From: Streptomyces sp. SBT349
GTDB lineage: Bacteria > Actinomycetota > Actinomycetes > Streptomycetales > Streptomycetaceae
Length of the DNA stretch: 59,292 nt
Assembly (NCBI RefSeq): GCF_001083795.1
Contig: NZ_LAVK01000005.1
Span: 1 to 59,292, forward strand
Direction: 5' to 3'
Part shown: positions 44,151 to 55,013 of the stretch, piece by piece
How positions within the stretch are numbered: position 1 is the first letter of the stretch
Layout of the letters: each line of letters opens with the position of its first letter
Notes under the pieces: generated by a model
Databases searched by the model: none
What the model saw: the letters and a program-made list of their open reading frames with translations, nothing else
What the model was told of the DNA's origin: nothing
Translations under genes and position numbers: made by a program

Positions 44151-45961
44151 GACACGGACACCTCGGTCTGCTCGCCTGTCATCAGGTGCCGGTACTCGGC
44201 GTTGGTGTGCAGCAGTTCGGTGTGGGTGCCGATGGCGGCGACGCGTCCGCCGGACAGCAGCGCCACCCGGTCGGCGAGCTGCACGGTGGAGGGGCGGTGG
44301 GCGATGACCAGCGCGGTGGTCTCGCTCAGCACGTCGCGCAGCGCCGCCTCGACCCGCGCCTCGGTGTGCACGTCGAGCGCGGAGAGCGGGTCGTCGAGCA
44401 CCAGGAAGCCCGGCCTGCCGACGACCGCGCGGGCCAGCGCGAGCCGCTGGCGCTGGCCGCCGGACAGGCTCAGGCCCTGCTCGCCGACCTCGGTCTCCAC
44501 GCCCTGCGGCAGGGCGCGGACGAAGCCGTCGGCCTGGCTGACGCGCAGGGCGCGCGCCAGGTCGTCCTGGCCGGCGCCGTCCGAGCCCATCAGCACGTTC
44601 TCCCTGACCGACGCGGAGAACAGCGTCGGCTCCTCGAACGCGACGGCGACCCGGGCGCGCACCTCCTGCCGTGTGAGCGTGGCGATGTCGGTGCCGTCGA
44701 GCAGGATGCGGCCCGAGGTGAGCTCGTGCAGCCGGGGCACCAGGCCGATGAGCGTCGTCTTCCCGCTGCCCGTGCCGCCGACCAGGGCCAGGGTCTCGCC
44801 CGGCCTGACGTGCAGGTCGACCCCGTCGAGCACGGGCGGGCTGCCGGGCGGGCTGTCGGGGAAGCGGAAGACCACGTTCTCGAAGCGGAGGCCGTCGGGG
44901 GCCGCGTCACCGGCGCCGCCGGCGCCCGCGGCGCCCGTCTCCCGGCCGGTCTCGGGGGTGACCTCGGCGTCCATCACCTCGAAGAAGCGGTCGGCGGCGG
45001 TGGCCGACTCGTTGCACATGGCGAGCAGGAAGCCGATCGACTCGATCGGCCAGCGCAGCGCCATGGCGGTGGTGGTGAACGCCACCAGCGTGCCCGCGGT
45101 GAGGGAGCCGTCGGCCACCTGGTTCACGCCGATGACCAGGGCGATGCCGAGGAAGAGCTCGGGGAGGGCCAGGATGACCAGCCAGATCAGGGAGAGCAGG
45201 CGCGTCTTGTGCAGCTCGGTCTCCATGAGCTGCCGGGAGAGCGCCCGGAACGCCCTGGCCTGGCTGCGGTGCCTGCCGAAGCCCTTGATGATGCGGATGC
45301 CGAGGATCGACTCCTCGATCACGGTGGTGAGGTCGCCCATCTGGTCCTGCGCGCGGCGGGCCACGACGGTGAAGCGGGTCTCGAAGAGCCAGCACAGCGC
45401 GATCAGCGGCACCACGGGGACGATGAGCACCAGCCCGAGCAGCCAGTCCTGGGCCATCAGCACGCCGAAGCCGATGACGATGGTGGCGGTGTTGACGATG
45501 AGGAACGTCAGCCCGAACGCGAGGAACATGCGCAGCAGCTGGAGGTCGCCCGTGCCGCGGGAGAGGAGCTGTCCGGTGGGCCAGCGGTCGTGGAAGGTGA
45601 CCGGGAGCCGCTGGAGGTGCCCGTACAGCGCGGCGCGCATGCCGGCCTCGACGCCCGCGAGGGGACGGGCGACCAGCCGGCGCCGCAGCCAGAAGAGGAC
45701 GGCCTCCACGTAGCCGATGAGGAGGAGCAGGCCACCGCCCAGCCACAGCCCGGTGGTGTCGCCGTCGGCGACGGGGCCGTCCACGATCCACTTGAGGATC
45801 AGGGGCATGATCAGGCCCATGGAGGCGGCTACGATCGCCACACCGGCGGCGCCGAAGACGGGGGCCCGGACGGGGCGGACGTAAGGCCACAGCCGGAGGA
45901 GAGAGCGGACGACGGAACGTTTTCGGGCAGGGGACGCTGGGGGACCGGCTGAGGCAGACAT
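44147..45961 (-). CDS. ABC exporter half-transporter, degenerate-site subunit
   Basis: 604 residues: a six-segment exporter membrane domain (about 25-320) and a nucleotide-binding domain. Walker A GGTGSGKTT, signature LSLSGGQRQRLALARA, Walker B FLVLDDPLSALDV. The catalytic glutamate is replaced by aspartate (LDD rather than LDE), which in heterodimeric exporters marks the low-activity ATP site. Combined with the SAGQ signature of its partner, one of the two composite sites is predicted to be degenerate. The ATG at 45961 has a TAGGCT hexamer 7 nt upstream and no Shine-Dalgarno, so it is probably leaderless. First gene of the pair. Confidence 0.93.
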   Translation of the reverse strand: MSASAGPPASPARKRSVVRSLLRLWPYVRPVRAPVFGAAGVAIVAASMGLIMPLILKWIVDGPVADGDTTGLWLGGGLLLLIGYVEAVLFWLRRRLVARPLAGVEAGMRAALYGHLQRLPVTFHDRWPTGQLLSRGTGDLQLLRMFLAFGLTFLIVNTATIVIGFGVLMAQDWLLGLVLIVPVVPLIALCWLFETRFTVVARRAQDQMGDLTTVIEESILGIRIIKGFGRHRSQARAFRALSRQLMETELHKTRLLSLIWLVILALPELFLGIALVIGVNQVADGSLTAGTLVAFTTTAMALRWPIESIGFLLAMCNESATAADRFFEVMDAEVTPETGRETGAAGAGGAGDAAPDGLRFENVVFRFPDSPPGSPPVLDGVDLHVRPGETLALVGGTGSGKTTLIGLVPRLHELTSGRILLDGTDIATLTRQEVRARVAVAFEEPTLFSASVRENVLMGSDGAGQDDLARALRVSQADGFVRALPQGVETEVGEQGLSLSGGQRQRLALARAVVGRPGFLVLDDPLSALDVHTEARVEAALRDVLSETTALVIAHRPSTVQLADRVALLSGGRVAAIGTHTELLHTNAEYRHLMTGEQTEVSVS

Positions 45962-45968
45962 CAGATCG

Positions 45969-45974
45969 AGCCTA
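45969..45974 (-). promoter_or_regulatory. -10 hexamer of probable leaderless ABC exporter transcript
   Basis: Minus-strand TAGGCT with 7 nt to the ATG at 45961. Confidence 0.5.
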
Positions 45975-46049
45975 CGATCCCGGTCTGACGGTGCCCATGG
46001 GTTTTTGGTCCCGGGCCGGTCCTAGGACCCGCGTCGGACGCCGTCGTAT

Positions 46050-46076
46050 GCCACTGTCAGTGGCCTCTTCTACGCT
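46050..46076 (+). promoter_or_regulatory. PafBC/RecA-NDp-type DNA-damage promoter with overlapping palindrome
   Basis: CTGTCAGTG (46054-46062), then exactly 8 nt, then TACGCT (46071-46076) matches the actinobacterial damage-response promoter TTGTCRGTG-N8-TAnnnT at every defined position but the first. The ATG is 7 nt further on, so the message is probably leaderless. The upstream element sits inside the perfect palindrome GCCACTG-T-CAGTGGC (46050-46064). The matches are seen directly; damage induction is inference from mycobacterial knowledge. Confidence 0.65.
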
Positions 46077-46083
46077 GGCGGCC

Positions 46084-46395
46084 ATGAGTCAGCAGTCACA
46101 GTTGCGGGATGTGCAGGCGGCCCTGCGGACCGCGACCGACATCGCCTTCGACCAGGAGCCGCCCTCGGGGGAGCAGGCCGAGGTGCTGGTGGACGCGTTG
46201 CGGAGGGCGCTGGCCTCGGCGCAGTCCCTCAGCGGCGGGCCGGGGGCGACGGGGTGCCGCGAGCATCCGCGGGGAGCGGTGGATCCGCTGTACGGGGACC
46301 AGGAGGATCCCCTGCCTCCCGGCTGGGGCAAGTGCCTCCTGTGCAACGACCGCCGCCGCAGGGCCGGCCGGGGCCTGGCGGGCAGGCGCCCATGA
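46084..46395 (+). CDS. Small conserved-looking protein of unknown function
   Basis: 103 residues beginning MSQQSQLRDVQAALRTATD. The N-terminal half is predicted helical (RDVQAALRTA, AEVLVDALRRALASAQS). The C-terminal half is polar with ATGCREHPRGAVDPLYGDQ, then PPGWGKCLLCNDRRRR and a very basic end. The CxxC pair (KCLLCN) with the earlier Cys-His (GCREH) could bind one zinc ion, and the Arg-rich tail could contact nucleic acid; both are inferences. No signal or membrane segment. I do not recognise a named family. It is divergent from the ABC exporter and driven by a promoter resembling DNA-damage promoters. The stop is 10 bp from the convergent RsbW-like gene. Confidence 0.75.
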   Translation: MSQQSQLRDVQAALRTATDIAFDQEPPSGEQAEVLVDALRRALASAQSLSGGPGATGCREHPRGAVDPLYGDQEDPLPPGWGKCLLCNDRRRRAGRGLAGRRP

Positions 46396-46405
46396 CGGCC
46401 GGTCC

Positions 46406-46852
46406 CTAGGGGCGGAGCTCGCGGTGCGCGATCCGCATGTCGAACCACGTCCGCTTGCCGTGGGGGAGCAGGTCCACGCCCCACCGGTCGGCCAGGGTGT
46501 CCACCAGGAAGAGGCCCCGTCCGCTGGTGACGTCCATCGCGCAGACCGGGAGCTGGCAGGGCAGCGCCCGGGACGGGTCGCGGACCTCGATGCGGATCCA
46601 GCCACGGCGGCGGCGGATCCGGAGGCCGAATGCCGGCGCCCCGGCGTGCAGCACCGCGTTCCCCACCAGCTCGGAGACCAGCAGGACCGCGTCCTGCGTC
46701 AGCTCGGGCGGCAGCATCCACCGGTGCTGGAGCTGCCGCTGCGTCAGGCGTCTGGCGATGCGGGCCGAGCTCGGCTGGGAGGGCAGGCGGATCTCACCGG
46801 CGGAGGGATCCGCGGACAGCGCGTCCTCCGCCACTTCCACGACATCCGGCAT
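46406..46852 (-). CDS. RsbW-like anti-sigma/regulatory ATP-binding protein
   Basis: 148 residues from the ATG giving MPDVVEVAED, with GGGGG upstream. A compact HATPase_c_2 fold: SSARIARRLTQRQL, the N-box LLVSELVGNAVLHAG, a short G1 region VRDPSRAL and the G2 box TSGRGLFLVDTLADRWGVDLL, ending in the usual strand KRTWFDMRI. Streptomycetes carry many such stand-alone ATPases, some of which phosphorylate anti-anti-sigma proteins or bind sigma factors. No sigma factor or STAS partner gene is adjacent, so its target is unknown. A cysteine in the G1 region (LPVCAMDV) is frequent in this subfamily. Confidence 0.88.
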   Translation of the reverse strand: MPDVVEVAEDALSADPSAGEIRLPSQPSSARIARRLTQRQLQHRWMLPPELTQDAVLLVSELVGNAVLHAGAPAFGLRIRRRRGWIRIEVRDPSRALPCQLPVCAMDVTSGRGLFLVDTLADRWGVDLLPHGKRTWFDMRIAHRELRP

Positions 46853-46960
46853 GCCCCCATGATGGCGCGCATATGCCTGGCTCGGGGGCGGTTCCGGGGT
46901 AACTGACCCGTGTGGGGTGAGTGTTCCTGACGCGGTCGTCCACATATGCCCACGGCAGCG

Positions 46961-47737
46961 TCAGCCGCGTGGCCAGTACCGCGCCTTGCCCGGCCCCTCC
47001 TCCACGAAGCTGCGCATGCCGTACTCCCGGTCCTCGGTGGCGAACAGCTGCGCGAACCAGGCGCGTTCGACCGTCAGGCCCGTCGCGAGGTCGGTCTCCA
47101 GTCCCGCGTCCACCGCCTCCTTGGCGGCGCGCAGGGCGGTGGCGGGGCCGGCGGCGAGCCGGGCCGCCCAGGCGTGGGCCTCCGCGTGGACGTCGGCGGC
47201 CGGGACGACCCGGTCCACGAGGCCGATGGCGAGCGCCTCGTCGGCCTTCACCATCCGGCCGGTGAAGATGAGGTCCTTGGCCCGGCCGGGGCCGATCAGC
47301 CGGGGGAGCCGCTGGGTGCCGCCGGCGCCCGGGATGACGCCCAGCAGGATCTCCGGCTGGCCCAGCCTGGCGTCGTCCGCCGCGAACCGGACATCCGCGC
47401 AGAGCGCCAACTCGCAGCCGCCCCCGAGCGCGTAGCCGGTGATGGCGGCGACGACCGGCTTGGGGATGTTCGCCACGGCGGTGAACGCGTCCTGGAGGCC
47501 GCGGGCCCTGGCGATCATCGCCTCGTGGTCCATGGCCCGCATCTCCTTGATGTCCGCCCCGGCCGCGAACACCTTCTCCCCGCCCCACAGCACCACGGCC
47601 CGCACGTCGTCCCGGCCGGTGACCTCCTCGGCCAGTGCGCGCAGCCGGTCCTGCGTGGCGACGTCGAGCGCGTTCATGGGCGGACGGTCGAGGCGGATCG
47701 TGCCGACGCCGTCCGCCACTTCCAGATGCACAGTCAT
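46961..47737 (-). CDS. Enoyl-CoA hydratase/isomerase (crotonase family)
   Basis: 258 residues. Crotonase fold with oxyanion-hole regions FAAGADIKEM and GYALGGGCELALCADVRFA, and the catalytic block GQPEILLGVIPGAGGTQRLPR, where the first catalytic Glu (rat mitochondrial Glu144) is present. At the site of the second (rat Glu164) the sequence is AKDLIFTG, an Asp. That change is common among actinobacterial members and leaves the exact reaction open (hydratase, isomerase or other). The C-terminus REYGMRSFVEEGPGKARY is normal for the family. The TAGCCT hexamer 7 nt upstream of the ATG suggests a leaderless message. Confidence 0.9.
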   Translation of the reverse strand: MTVHLEVADGVGTIRLDRPPMNALDVATQDRLRALAEEVTGRDDVRAVVLWGGEKVFAAGADIKEMRAMDHEAMIARARGLQDAFTAVANIPKPVVAAITGYALGGGCELALCADVRFAADDARLGQPEILLGVIPGAGGTQRLPRLIGPGRAKDLIFTGRMVKADEALAIGLVDRVVPAADVHAEAHAWAARLAAGPATALRAAKEAVDAGLETDLATGLTVERAWFAQLFATEDREYGMRSFVEEGPGKARYWPRG

Positions 47738-47744
47738 GCGGGTC

Positions 47745-47750
47745 AGGCTA
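47745..47750 (-). promoter_or_regulatory. -10 hexamer of probable leaderless enoyl-CoA hydratase transcript
   Basis: Minus-strand TAGCCT with 7 nt to the ATG at 47737. It begins 24 bp before the end of the convergently oriented reading of the neighbour, that is, just after the upstream transpeptidase stop. Confidence 0.5.
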
Positions 47751-47773
47751 GCGACCGTGCGTGGCCCGGGTGT

Positions 47774-48964
47774 TCACTGCCCGGCGCCCCACTCGTCCCA
47801 GTCCATGTTCCAGCCGTTGATGCCGTTGTCCGGGGCGATGATGTCGTCGTCGGAGTTGATGACCTCGACCACGTCGCCGATGATCGAGTTGTCGTAGAAC
47901 CAGGCTCCGGGAGTGGACGAGTCGCCCGCTCCCCGGGCGTCCTTGAGGCCGATGCAGCCGTGGCTGACGTTCTGGCTGCCGAACGTGGCGCCGCCCGCCC
48001 AGTAGTTGCCGTGGATGAACGTGCCCGAGGTGCTCAGCCGCATGGCGTGCGGGACGTCGGGGATGTCGTACTCGCCGCCGAAGCCCACCGTGGCGCCGTC
48101 CATCCGCGTCTCGCGGTGCTTCTCGGTGATCACCATCCTGCCGTTCCACGTCGGCGTGGCGGCGGCCCCGGTGGTGACCGGGATGGTCCTGAGGGTCTCG
48201 CCGTCGCGCACGACCTTCATCGTCTTGGCGCCCGCGTCCACGGTGGTCACCTGGGAGCGGCCGATGGTGAAGCTCAGGTCCTCATGCAGCGTGCCGTAGA
48301 CGCCGGGCGCGCCCTCCACGCCGCGGACGCGGAACCGCACGTCGACCTCGGTACCCGCCTCCCAGTACGACTCGGGCCTGAAGTCGAGCCGCTGGGTGCC
48401 GAACCAGTGGCCGCGGACCTCCGTGCCCGACTCCGTGGTGACCGAGACGGCGTCCCGCACGGCCGCCGTGTCCTCGATGGGCGTGTCGAACGTCATCGAC
48501 AGGATCATCCCCACCCCGACGGTGGCGCCGTCCGAGAGGTTCCAGTTGCTGGTGAACGTGGCGTCCGCGGGCACCGTGGTGAACCCGGCCTCCGCCGTGG
48601 CCGCCCGGCCCTCGGCGTTCTCGCCGACGGCGGTCACGGTGTACTCCGTGTCGTTGGCCAGGTGCTCCTCCGGCTGCCAGCCGGTGCCGTCCTCCGCCAG
48701 CTCGCCCGGCACCTCGGCGCCCTCGGGCCCGGTCACCTTCACCTCGGTGAGCGTGCCGTGCTCGGCGCTCACCGCCAGCGCGCCCGAGGTGGCCACGCCG
48801 GTGGCCCCGTCCTCGGGCGCGATGGTTATCTCCACCGCGGGGGCGGCGCTCGGCGACGGATCGCCCTCGCCCCCCGGCTCCTCCGCCTCGCCGCTCCCGC
48901 TGCACGCCGTCACCGCCAGCAGCATCAGCACGCCCACCATCACCGAGACCGGTCGCGTCCTCAC
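47774..48964 (-). CDS. Lipoprotein L,D-transpeptidase (YkuD) with Ig-like domains
   Basis: 396 residues from a GTG with GAGAGGGA upstream. A lipobox (LLAVTAC) places it on the outer membrane face. Two Ig-like domains (about 40-125, AVEITIAPEDGATGV; 130-235, NWNLSDGATVGVGM) precede the YkuD catalytic domain, whose motif HGNYWAGGATFGSQNVSHGCIGLKD holds the catalytic His and Cys. The C-terminal tail after SDDDIIAPDNGINGWNMDW is short. This matches LdtMt2-like enzymes that make 3-3 crosslinks in peptidoglycan. The frame is open for 1,100 residues upstream, but only as a shadow of glgX; the signal peptide fixes the start. Divergent from glgX across 261 bp, in which I see no clear operator. Confidence 0.94.
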   Translation of the reverse strand: MRTRPVSVMVGVLMLLAVTACSGSGEAEEPGGEGDPSPSAAPAVEITIAPEDGATGVATSGALAVSAEHGTLTEVKVTGPEGAEVPGELAEDGTGWQPEEHLANDTEYTVTAVGENAEGRAATAEAGFTTVPADATFTSNWNLSDGATVGVGMILSMTFDTPIEDTAAVRDAVSVTTESGTEVRGHWFGTQRLDFRPESYWEAGTEVDVRFRVRGVEGAPGVYGTLHEDLSFTIGRSQVTTVDAGAKTMKVVRDGETLRTIPVTTGAAATPTWNGRMVITEKHRETRMDGATVGFGGEYDIPDVPHAMRLSTSGTFIHGNYWAGGATFGSQNVSHGCIGLKDARGAGDSSTPGAWFYDNSIIGDVVEVINSDDDIIAPDNGINGWNMDWDEWGAGQ

Positions 48965-49225
48965 GATCGTCCCTCTCCCCTCACACCCCTGATGGGGCCA
49001 TATCATCACACCGCGCGGGTGCGCGGAGGACCGTGCCGTGTCACCGTTGCGTCGCGGTGCACGGCCGCCCGCCGGACGCGTGACACCGTGGCAACAGAAC
49101 AAAACGCTCTCGACCGGGCCAAACTGATTGAATGCCGTCTGTGGCCCCGCACCGTCGCGCGACAGCGCGTGAGGGCGGGCCCGCCCGCGGGAAGAATCAG
49201 GGCGAGCGACCATTGGAGGGCACGC

Positions 49226-51436
<2,211 letters not shown>

Positions 51437-51565
51437 CCGGGACCCGCCCCCGGTACGCCAGGGGGAGCAGCGCGGGTGCCGCTGCGCGTACGACGACCCG
51501 GCGGCCGGGGCACGGGAGTCTCGCAGCGATGGGACTTTCGTCGCTACCGAGGAGCTGACCGCTCG

Positions 51566-52336
51566 ATGAGAACCACCCCGACCCCCCGCACCGCAGCGGC
51601 GGCCCGCGTGGTCGACGCCGTCAAGATCTACGGCACGGGCGACACGGAGGTGACCGCGCTCGACGGCGTCAGCGTGGAGTTCGCCGCCGGGCGCTTCACC
51701 GCCATCATGGGCCCCTCCGGCTCGGGCAAGTCCACCCTCATGCACTGCGCGGCGGGGCTCGACACCCTCAGCCGGGGGAGCGCGTTCATCGGCGACACCG
51801 AGCTGACGGGCCTGGACGACCGCCGCCTCACCCTGCTGCGCCGCGACCGCGTCGGCTTCGTCTTCCAGGCGTTCAACCTGCTGCCGACGCTGACCGTCGC
51901 CGAGAACATCACGCTCCCCATGGACCTCGCGGGCACCCGCCCCGACGCCGGCTGGATCGACGCGCTGATCGACACCGTCGGCCTGCGCGACCGGCTCGCG
52001 CACCGGCCGAGCGAGCTCTCCGGCGGCCAGCAGCAGCGCGTCGCGGTGGCCCGCGCCTTCGCCGGGCGCCCCGACGTGGTCTTCGCCGACGAGCCCACGG
52101 GCAACCTCGACTCCCGCGCGGGCGACGAGGTGCTGCGGCTGCTCGGGCGCACCGCCCGCGAGATGGGCCGCACCGTGGTGATGGTCACGCACGACCCGGT
52201 GGCCGCCGCCCACGCCGACGAGGTGGTCTTCCTGGCCGACGGCCGCCTCGTGGACCGCATGGCCGAGCCGACGGCCGAGCGCGTGCTGGAGCGGATGCAC
52301 GGATTCGTGACGGGCCCCTCGGCGGCGCGGTCATGA
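51566..52336 (+). CDS. ABC ATPase of a MacB/LolD-type transporter
   Basis: 256 residues from the ATG with AGGAG 12 nt upstream. Walker A GPSGSGKST, Q-loop VFQAFNLLPTLTVAENI (the NLLP form typical of LolD/MacB ATPases), signature LSGGQQQRVAVARA, Walker B VVFADEPTGNLDS and switch VMVTHDPVAA. It overlaps the permease gene by ATGA. These type VII systems move no solute across the membrane themselves; they drive mechanical work on envelope substrates or export lipids and antibiotics. The target is unknown. Confidence 0.93.
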   Translation: MRTTPTPRTAAAARVVDAVKIYGTGDTEVTALDGVSVEFAAGRFTAIMGPSGSGKSTLMHCAAGLDTLSRGSAFIGDTELTGLDDRRLTLLRRDRVGFVFQAFNLLPTLTVAENITLPMDLAGTRPDAGWIDALIDTVGLRDRLAHRPSELSGGQQQRVAVARAFAGRPDVVFADEPTGNLDSRAGDEVLRLLGRTAREMGRTVVMVTHDPVAAAHADEVVFLADGRLVDRMAEPTAERVLERMHGFVTGPSAARS

Positions 52337-54891
52337 GCGGCAACCGCGCCGGTCTGCGCATCGGCCTCGCCTCCCTGCGGGGACACAAGCGGCGCTTCGC
52401 CGGAACGTTCGTGGCCGTGCTGCTCGGCGTCTCGTTCCTCGCCGGGACGCTCGTCATGGGCGACACCCTGCGCGCCGCGTTCGACACCATGTTCGGCAAC
52501 GCGACCGGAGGCACCGACGCCGTCGTCCGCGCCGACCAGGCCATCACCGTGGACGGGCAGGACAGCCGGCCGCCGGTCGACACCGCGCTGCTGGCGGAGA
52601 TCGAGGCGCTGCCCGGCGTGGCCTCGGCCGCGCCCAGCATCGAGGGCTCCGGCCGCCTGCTCGGCAGCGACGGGGAGGCGACCGGCACCAACGGACCGCC
52701 CACCCTGGCCGGCAACTGGATAGAGGACCCCGAGCTCAACGGCTACAGCCTCGCCGAGGGCCGCGCGCCCGAACGCTCCGGCGAGGCCGTCATCAACCGC
52801 GGCGTCGCCGAGTCGGGCGACCTGGAGATCGGCGACACCACCACCCTGCTGACCCCCGACCCGCTCCCGGTGACCATCACCGGCATCGCGACCTTCGCGG
52901 GCGAGGACGGCATGGGCCAGGTCACGTTCACCGGGCTGACCCGCGAGGACGCCGAGCGGTACCTCACCCCCGAGCCCGGCCAGGCGCAGTCCATCCTCAT
53001 CCGCGCCGACGGGGGAACGGGCCAGGCCGACCTGGTCGAGGCGCTGGAGCCCGTGCTGCCCGAGGGCGTCGAGGCGGTCACCGGCGAGGAGTTCACCCAG
53101 GAGAGCGAGGAGGACGTCACCGGGCAGTTCCTCGGCGGCTTCACCACCGGACTGACCGCGTTCGCGGGCATCGCCATGCTGGTCGCCACCTTCAGCATCT
53201 ACAACACCTTCGCCATCGTGGTCACCCAGCGCACCAGGGAGAACGCCCTGCTGCGCGCCCTGGGCGCCACCCGGCGGCAGGTCCTCGCGCAGACGCTGGC
53301 CGAGGCGCTGGCCGTCGGCACCGTCGCGGCACTGGCCGGGCTCGCGGGCGGCCTCGGCATCGCGGCCGGGCTCCAGGCGCTCTTCCCCGCGGTCGGCTTC
53401 CCGTTCCCCGACGGCGACCTGGTGATCACCACGACCTCGCTGGTCCTGCCGTTCGCGGTGGGCCTGCTGGTCTGCCTCGGCTCGGCGCTGGCGCCCGCCG
53501 TCCGGGCCGGCAGGACCGTGCCGCTGGCGGCGCTGCGCGAGACCGCGGTCGACACCGCGGACGCCTCCCGCGCCAGGGCCGTCACCGGGGCGGTCCTCGC
53601 CGCGGCCGGGGTCGCGCTGACGGTCGCGGGCGCCACCTCGGGTCCCTCCCTGACGCTGACGGTGACGGGCGCGGTGCTCTCCCTCGGCGCGTTCGTCGTG
53701 CTCGGCCCGGTCGCCTCCTCCTTCGCCGTCCGCGCGCTGGGCGCCCCGGCGGCACGGCTGCGCGGCGTCACCGCGAACCTCGCCCGGCGGAACGCGCTGC
53801 GCAGCCCCAAGCGGACGGCGGCCACCGCGACCGCGCTGATGATCGGGGTGACCGTGGTCTCGCTGTTCACGGTGCTCGGCGCGTCGCTGAAGACCTCGTT
53901 CGACGAGTCGGTCTCCCGGGCCTTCGCCGGCGATGTCGCGGTGCGCGCGCCCGGCTTCGCCATGGAGGGCGGCGCCCTCAGCCCCGCGCTGGCCCCCGCC
54001 GTGGGCGCGCTGCCCGAGGTGGAGCACGCGCTCGGCCTGGGCGGCGGCGTGTTCGAGATCGAGGGCGACGGGCAGCGGCTGACCGTCACCGACCCGGAGG
54101 CGATGAGCACCGTCCTCGACCTCGGCGCGGTGGACGGCGACCTGGGCGGCCTGGGCACCGACGGCATCGCCGTCTCCTCGGACGCGGCCGGGGAGAGGGG
54201 CTGGGAGCTCGGCACCACCGCCGAACTCACCTTCGCCGGCGGCGAGTCGGCGCCGTTCACCGTCCGTGCCGTGTACGCGCAGGACGACATCGCGGGCGAC
54301 TACGTGATGTCCCGCGAGGGCTGGGCCCCGCACGCGGCCCAGGACTCCGACACGCTGGTCGCCGTCGCCTTCGCGGACGGCGTGGCCCTGGAGGACGGCG
54401 AGAACGCCGTCGCCGAGGCCGCGGCCGCCTACGGCAACCCGGAGGTGCAGACCAGGGACGAGTTCGCCGACGCCTCGGCGGCCGGTGTCGACATGATGCT
54501 CACCCTGGTCTACGCCCTGCTCGGCCTCGCCGTGCTCATCGCGCTGCTCGGCATCGCCAACACCCTGACCCTGGCCGTGCACGAGCGCACCAGGGAGCTG
54601 GGCATGCTGCGGGCGGTCGGCCAGACCCGTTCCCAGCTGCGGGCCATGGTCCGCTGGGAGTCGGTGCTGGTGGCGGCGTTCGGCACCGCCGGGGGCCTGG
54701 CGCTCGGCGCGTTCCTCGGCTGGGCCGTGGTGCGGGCCACCGACTCGGCGGGCACCGGCGCCTTCACCGTGCCGCCCACGCAGCTCGCCGTCATCGCGGC
54801 GGTCGCCCTGGTGGCCGGGGCGCTGGCGGGCTGGCGGCCGGCGCGGCGGGCCGCGCGCCTGGACGTGCTGCGCGCCATCGCCAGCGAGTGA
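52333..54891 (+). CDS. FtsX-type permease with two FtsX domains
   Basis: 852 residues. One N-terminal transmembrane segment (about 22-40, FAGTFVAVLLGVSFLAGTLVMG), a large external MacB_PCD domain (about 45-260), a first FtsX three-helix bundle (about 275-400), two more segments near 415-465, a second external domain (about 495-700) and a final FtsX bundle (about 720-850). FtsX signatures TRENALLRALGATRRQVLAQTLAEALAVG and TRELGMLRAVGQTRSQLRAMVRWESVL are duplicated, giving a single-chain permease. This large form is common in actinobacteria beside MacB-like ATPases. It is followed at once by a terminator. Confidence 0.92.
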   Translation: MSGNRAGLRIGLASLRGHKRRFAGTFVAVLLGVSFLAGTLVMGDTLRAAFDTMFGNATGGTDAVVRADQAITVDGQDSRPPVDTALLAEIEALPGVASAAPSIEGSGRLLGSDGEATGTNGPPTLAGNWIEDPELNGYSLAEGRAPERSGEAVINRGVAESGDLEIGDTTTLLTPDPLPVTITGIATFAGEDGMGQVTFTGLTREDAERYLTPEPGQAQSILIRADGGTGQADLVEALEPVLPEGVEAVTGEEFTQESEEDVTGQFLGGFTTGLTAFAGIAMLVATFSIYNTFAIVVTQRTRENALLRALGATRRQVLAQTLAEALAVGTVAALAGLAGGLGIAAGLQALFPAVGFPFPDGDLVITTTSLVLPFAVGLLVCLGSALAPAVRAGRTVPLAALRETAVDTADASRARAVTGAVLAAAGVALTVAGATSGPSLTLTVTGAVLSLGAFVVLGPVASSFAVRALGAPAARLRGVTANLARRNALRSPKRTAATATALMIGVTVVSLFTVLGASLKTSFDESVSRAFAGDVAVRAPGFAMEGGALSPALAPAVGALPEVEHALGLGGGVFEIEGDGQRLTVTDPEAMSTVLDLGAVDGDLGGLGTDGIAVSSDAAGERGWELGTTAELTFAGGESAPFTVRAVYAQDDIAGDYVMSREGWAPHAAQDSDTLVAVAFADGVALEDGENAVAEAAAAYGNPEVQTRDEFADASAAGVDMMLTLVYALLGLAVLIALLGIANTLTLAVHERTRELGMLRAVGQTRSQLRAMVRWESVLVAAFGTAGGLALGAFLGWAVVRATDSAGTGAFTVPPTQLAVIAAVALVAGALAGWRPARRAARLDVLRAIASE

Positions 54892-54905
54892 CGTCGGGCA
54901 CGAGC

Positions 54906-54941
54906 GGACCGGCCGATGAGTTTCCGCTCCTCGGCCGGTCC
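54906..54941 (+). terminator. Terminator of the MacB/FtsX operon
   Basis: GGACCGGCCGA (54906-54916) pairs perfectly with TCGGCCGGTCC (54931-54941) across 14 nt and is followed by CTTCT, 15 bp after the permease stop. Confidence 0.75.
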
Positions 54942-54952
54942 CTTCTGTACGC

Positions 54953-55000
54953 GACCCACCGACCCACCGACCGACCGACGCCGACGCCGACGCCGACGCC
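54953..55000 (+). repeat. Simple-sequence tract (CGACCCAC, CGAC, GCCGAC units)
   Basis: Short runs of CGACCCAC x2, CGAC x3 and GCCGAC x3 lie directly before the ribosome site of the VOC gene. Slippage here could vary the spacing between promoter and gene. Confidence 0.7.
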
Positions 55001-55013
55001 CGAGGGGGCCACC

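Noticed and set aside
46050..46064. Palindrome GCCACTGTCAGTGGC as a plain repressor operator
   Set aside because: The match of its right half to the damage-promoter upstream element with exact N8 spacing to TACGCT explains it better, though dual use is possible.
46946..49225. Open frame upstream of glgX that would give a 1,496-residue protein
   Set aside because: It is only the GC-rich shadow of the minus-strand hydratase and transpeptidase genes; GlgX similarity and a GGAGGG site begin at 49215-49226.
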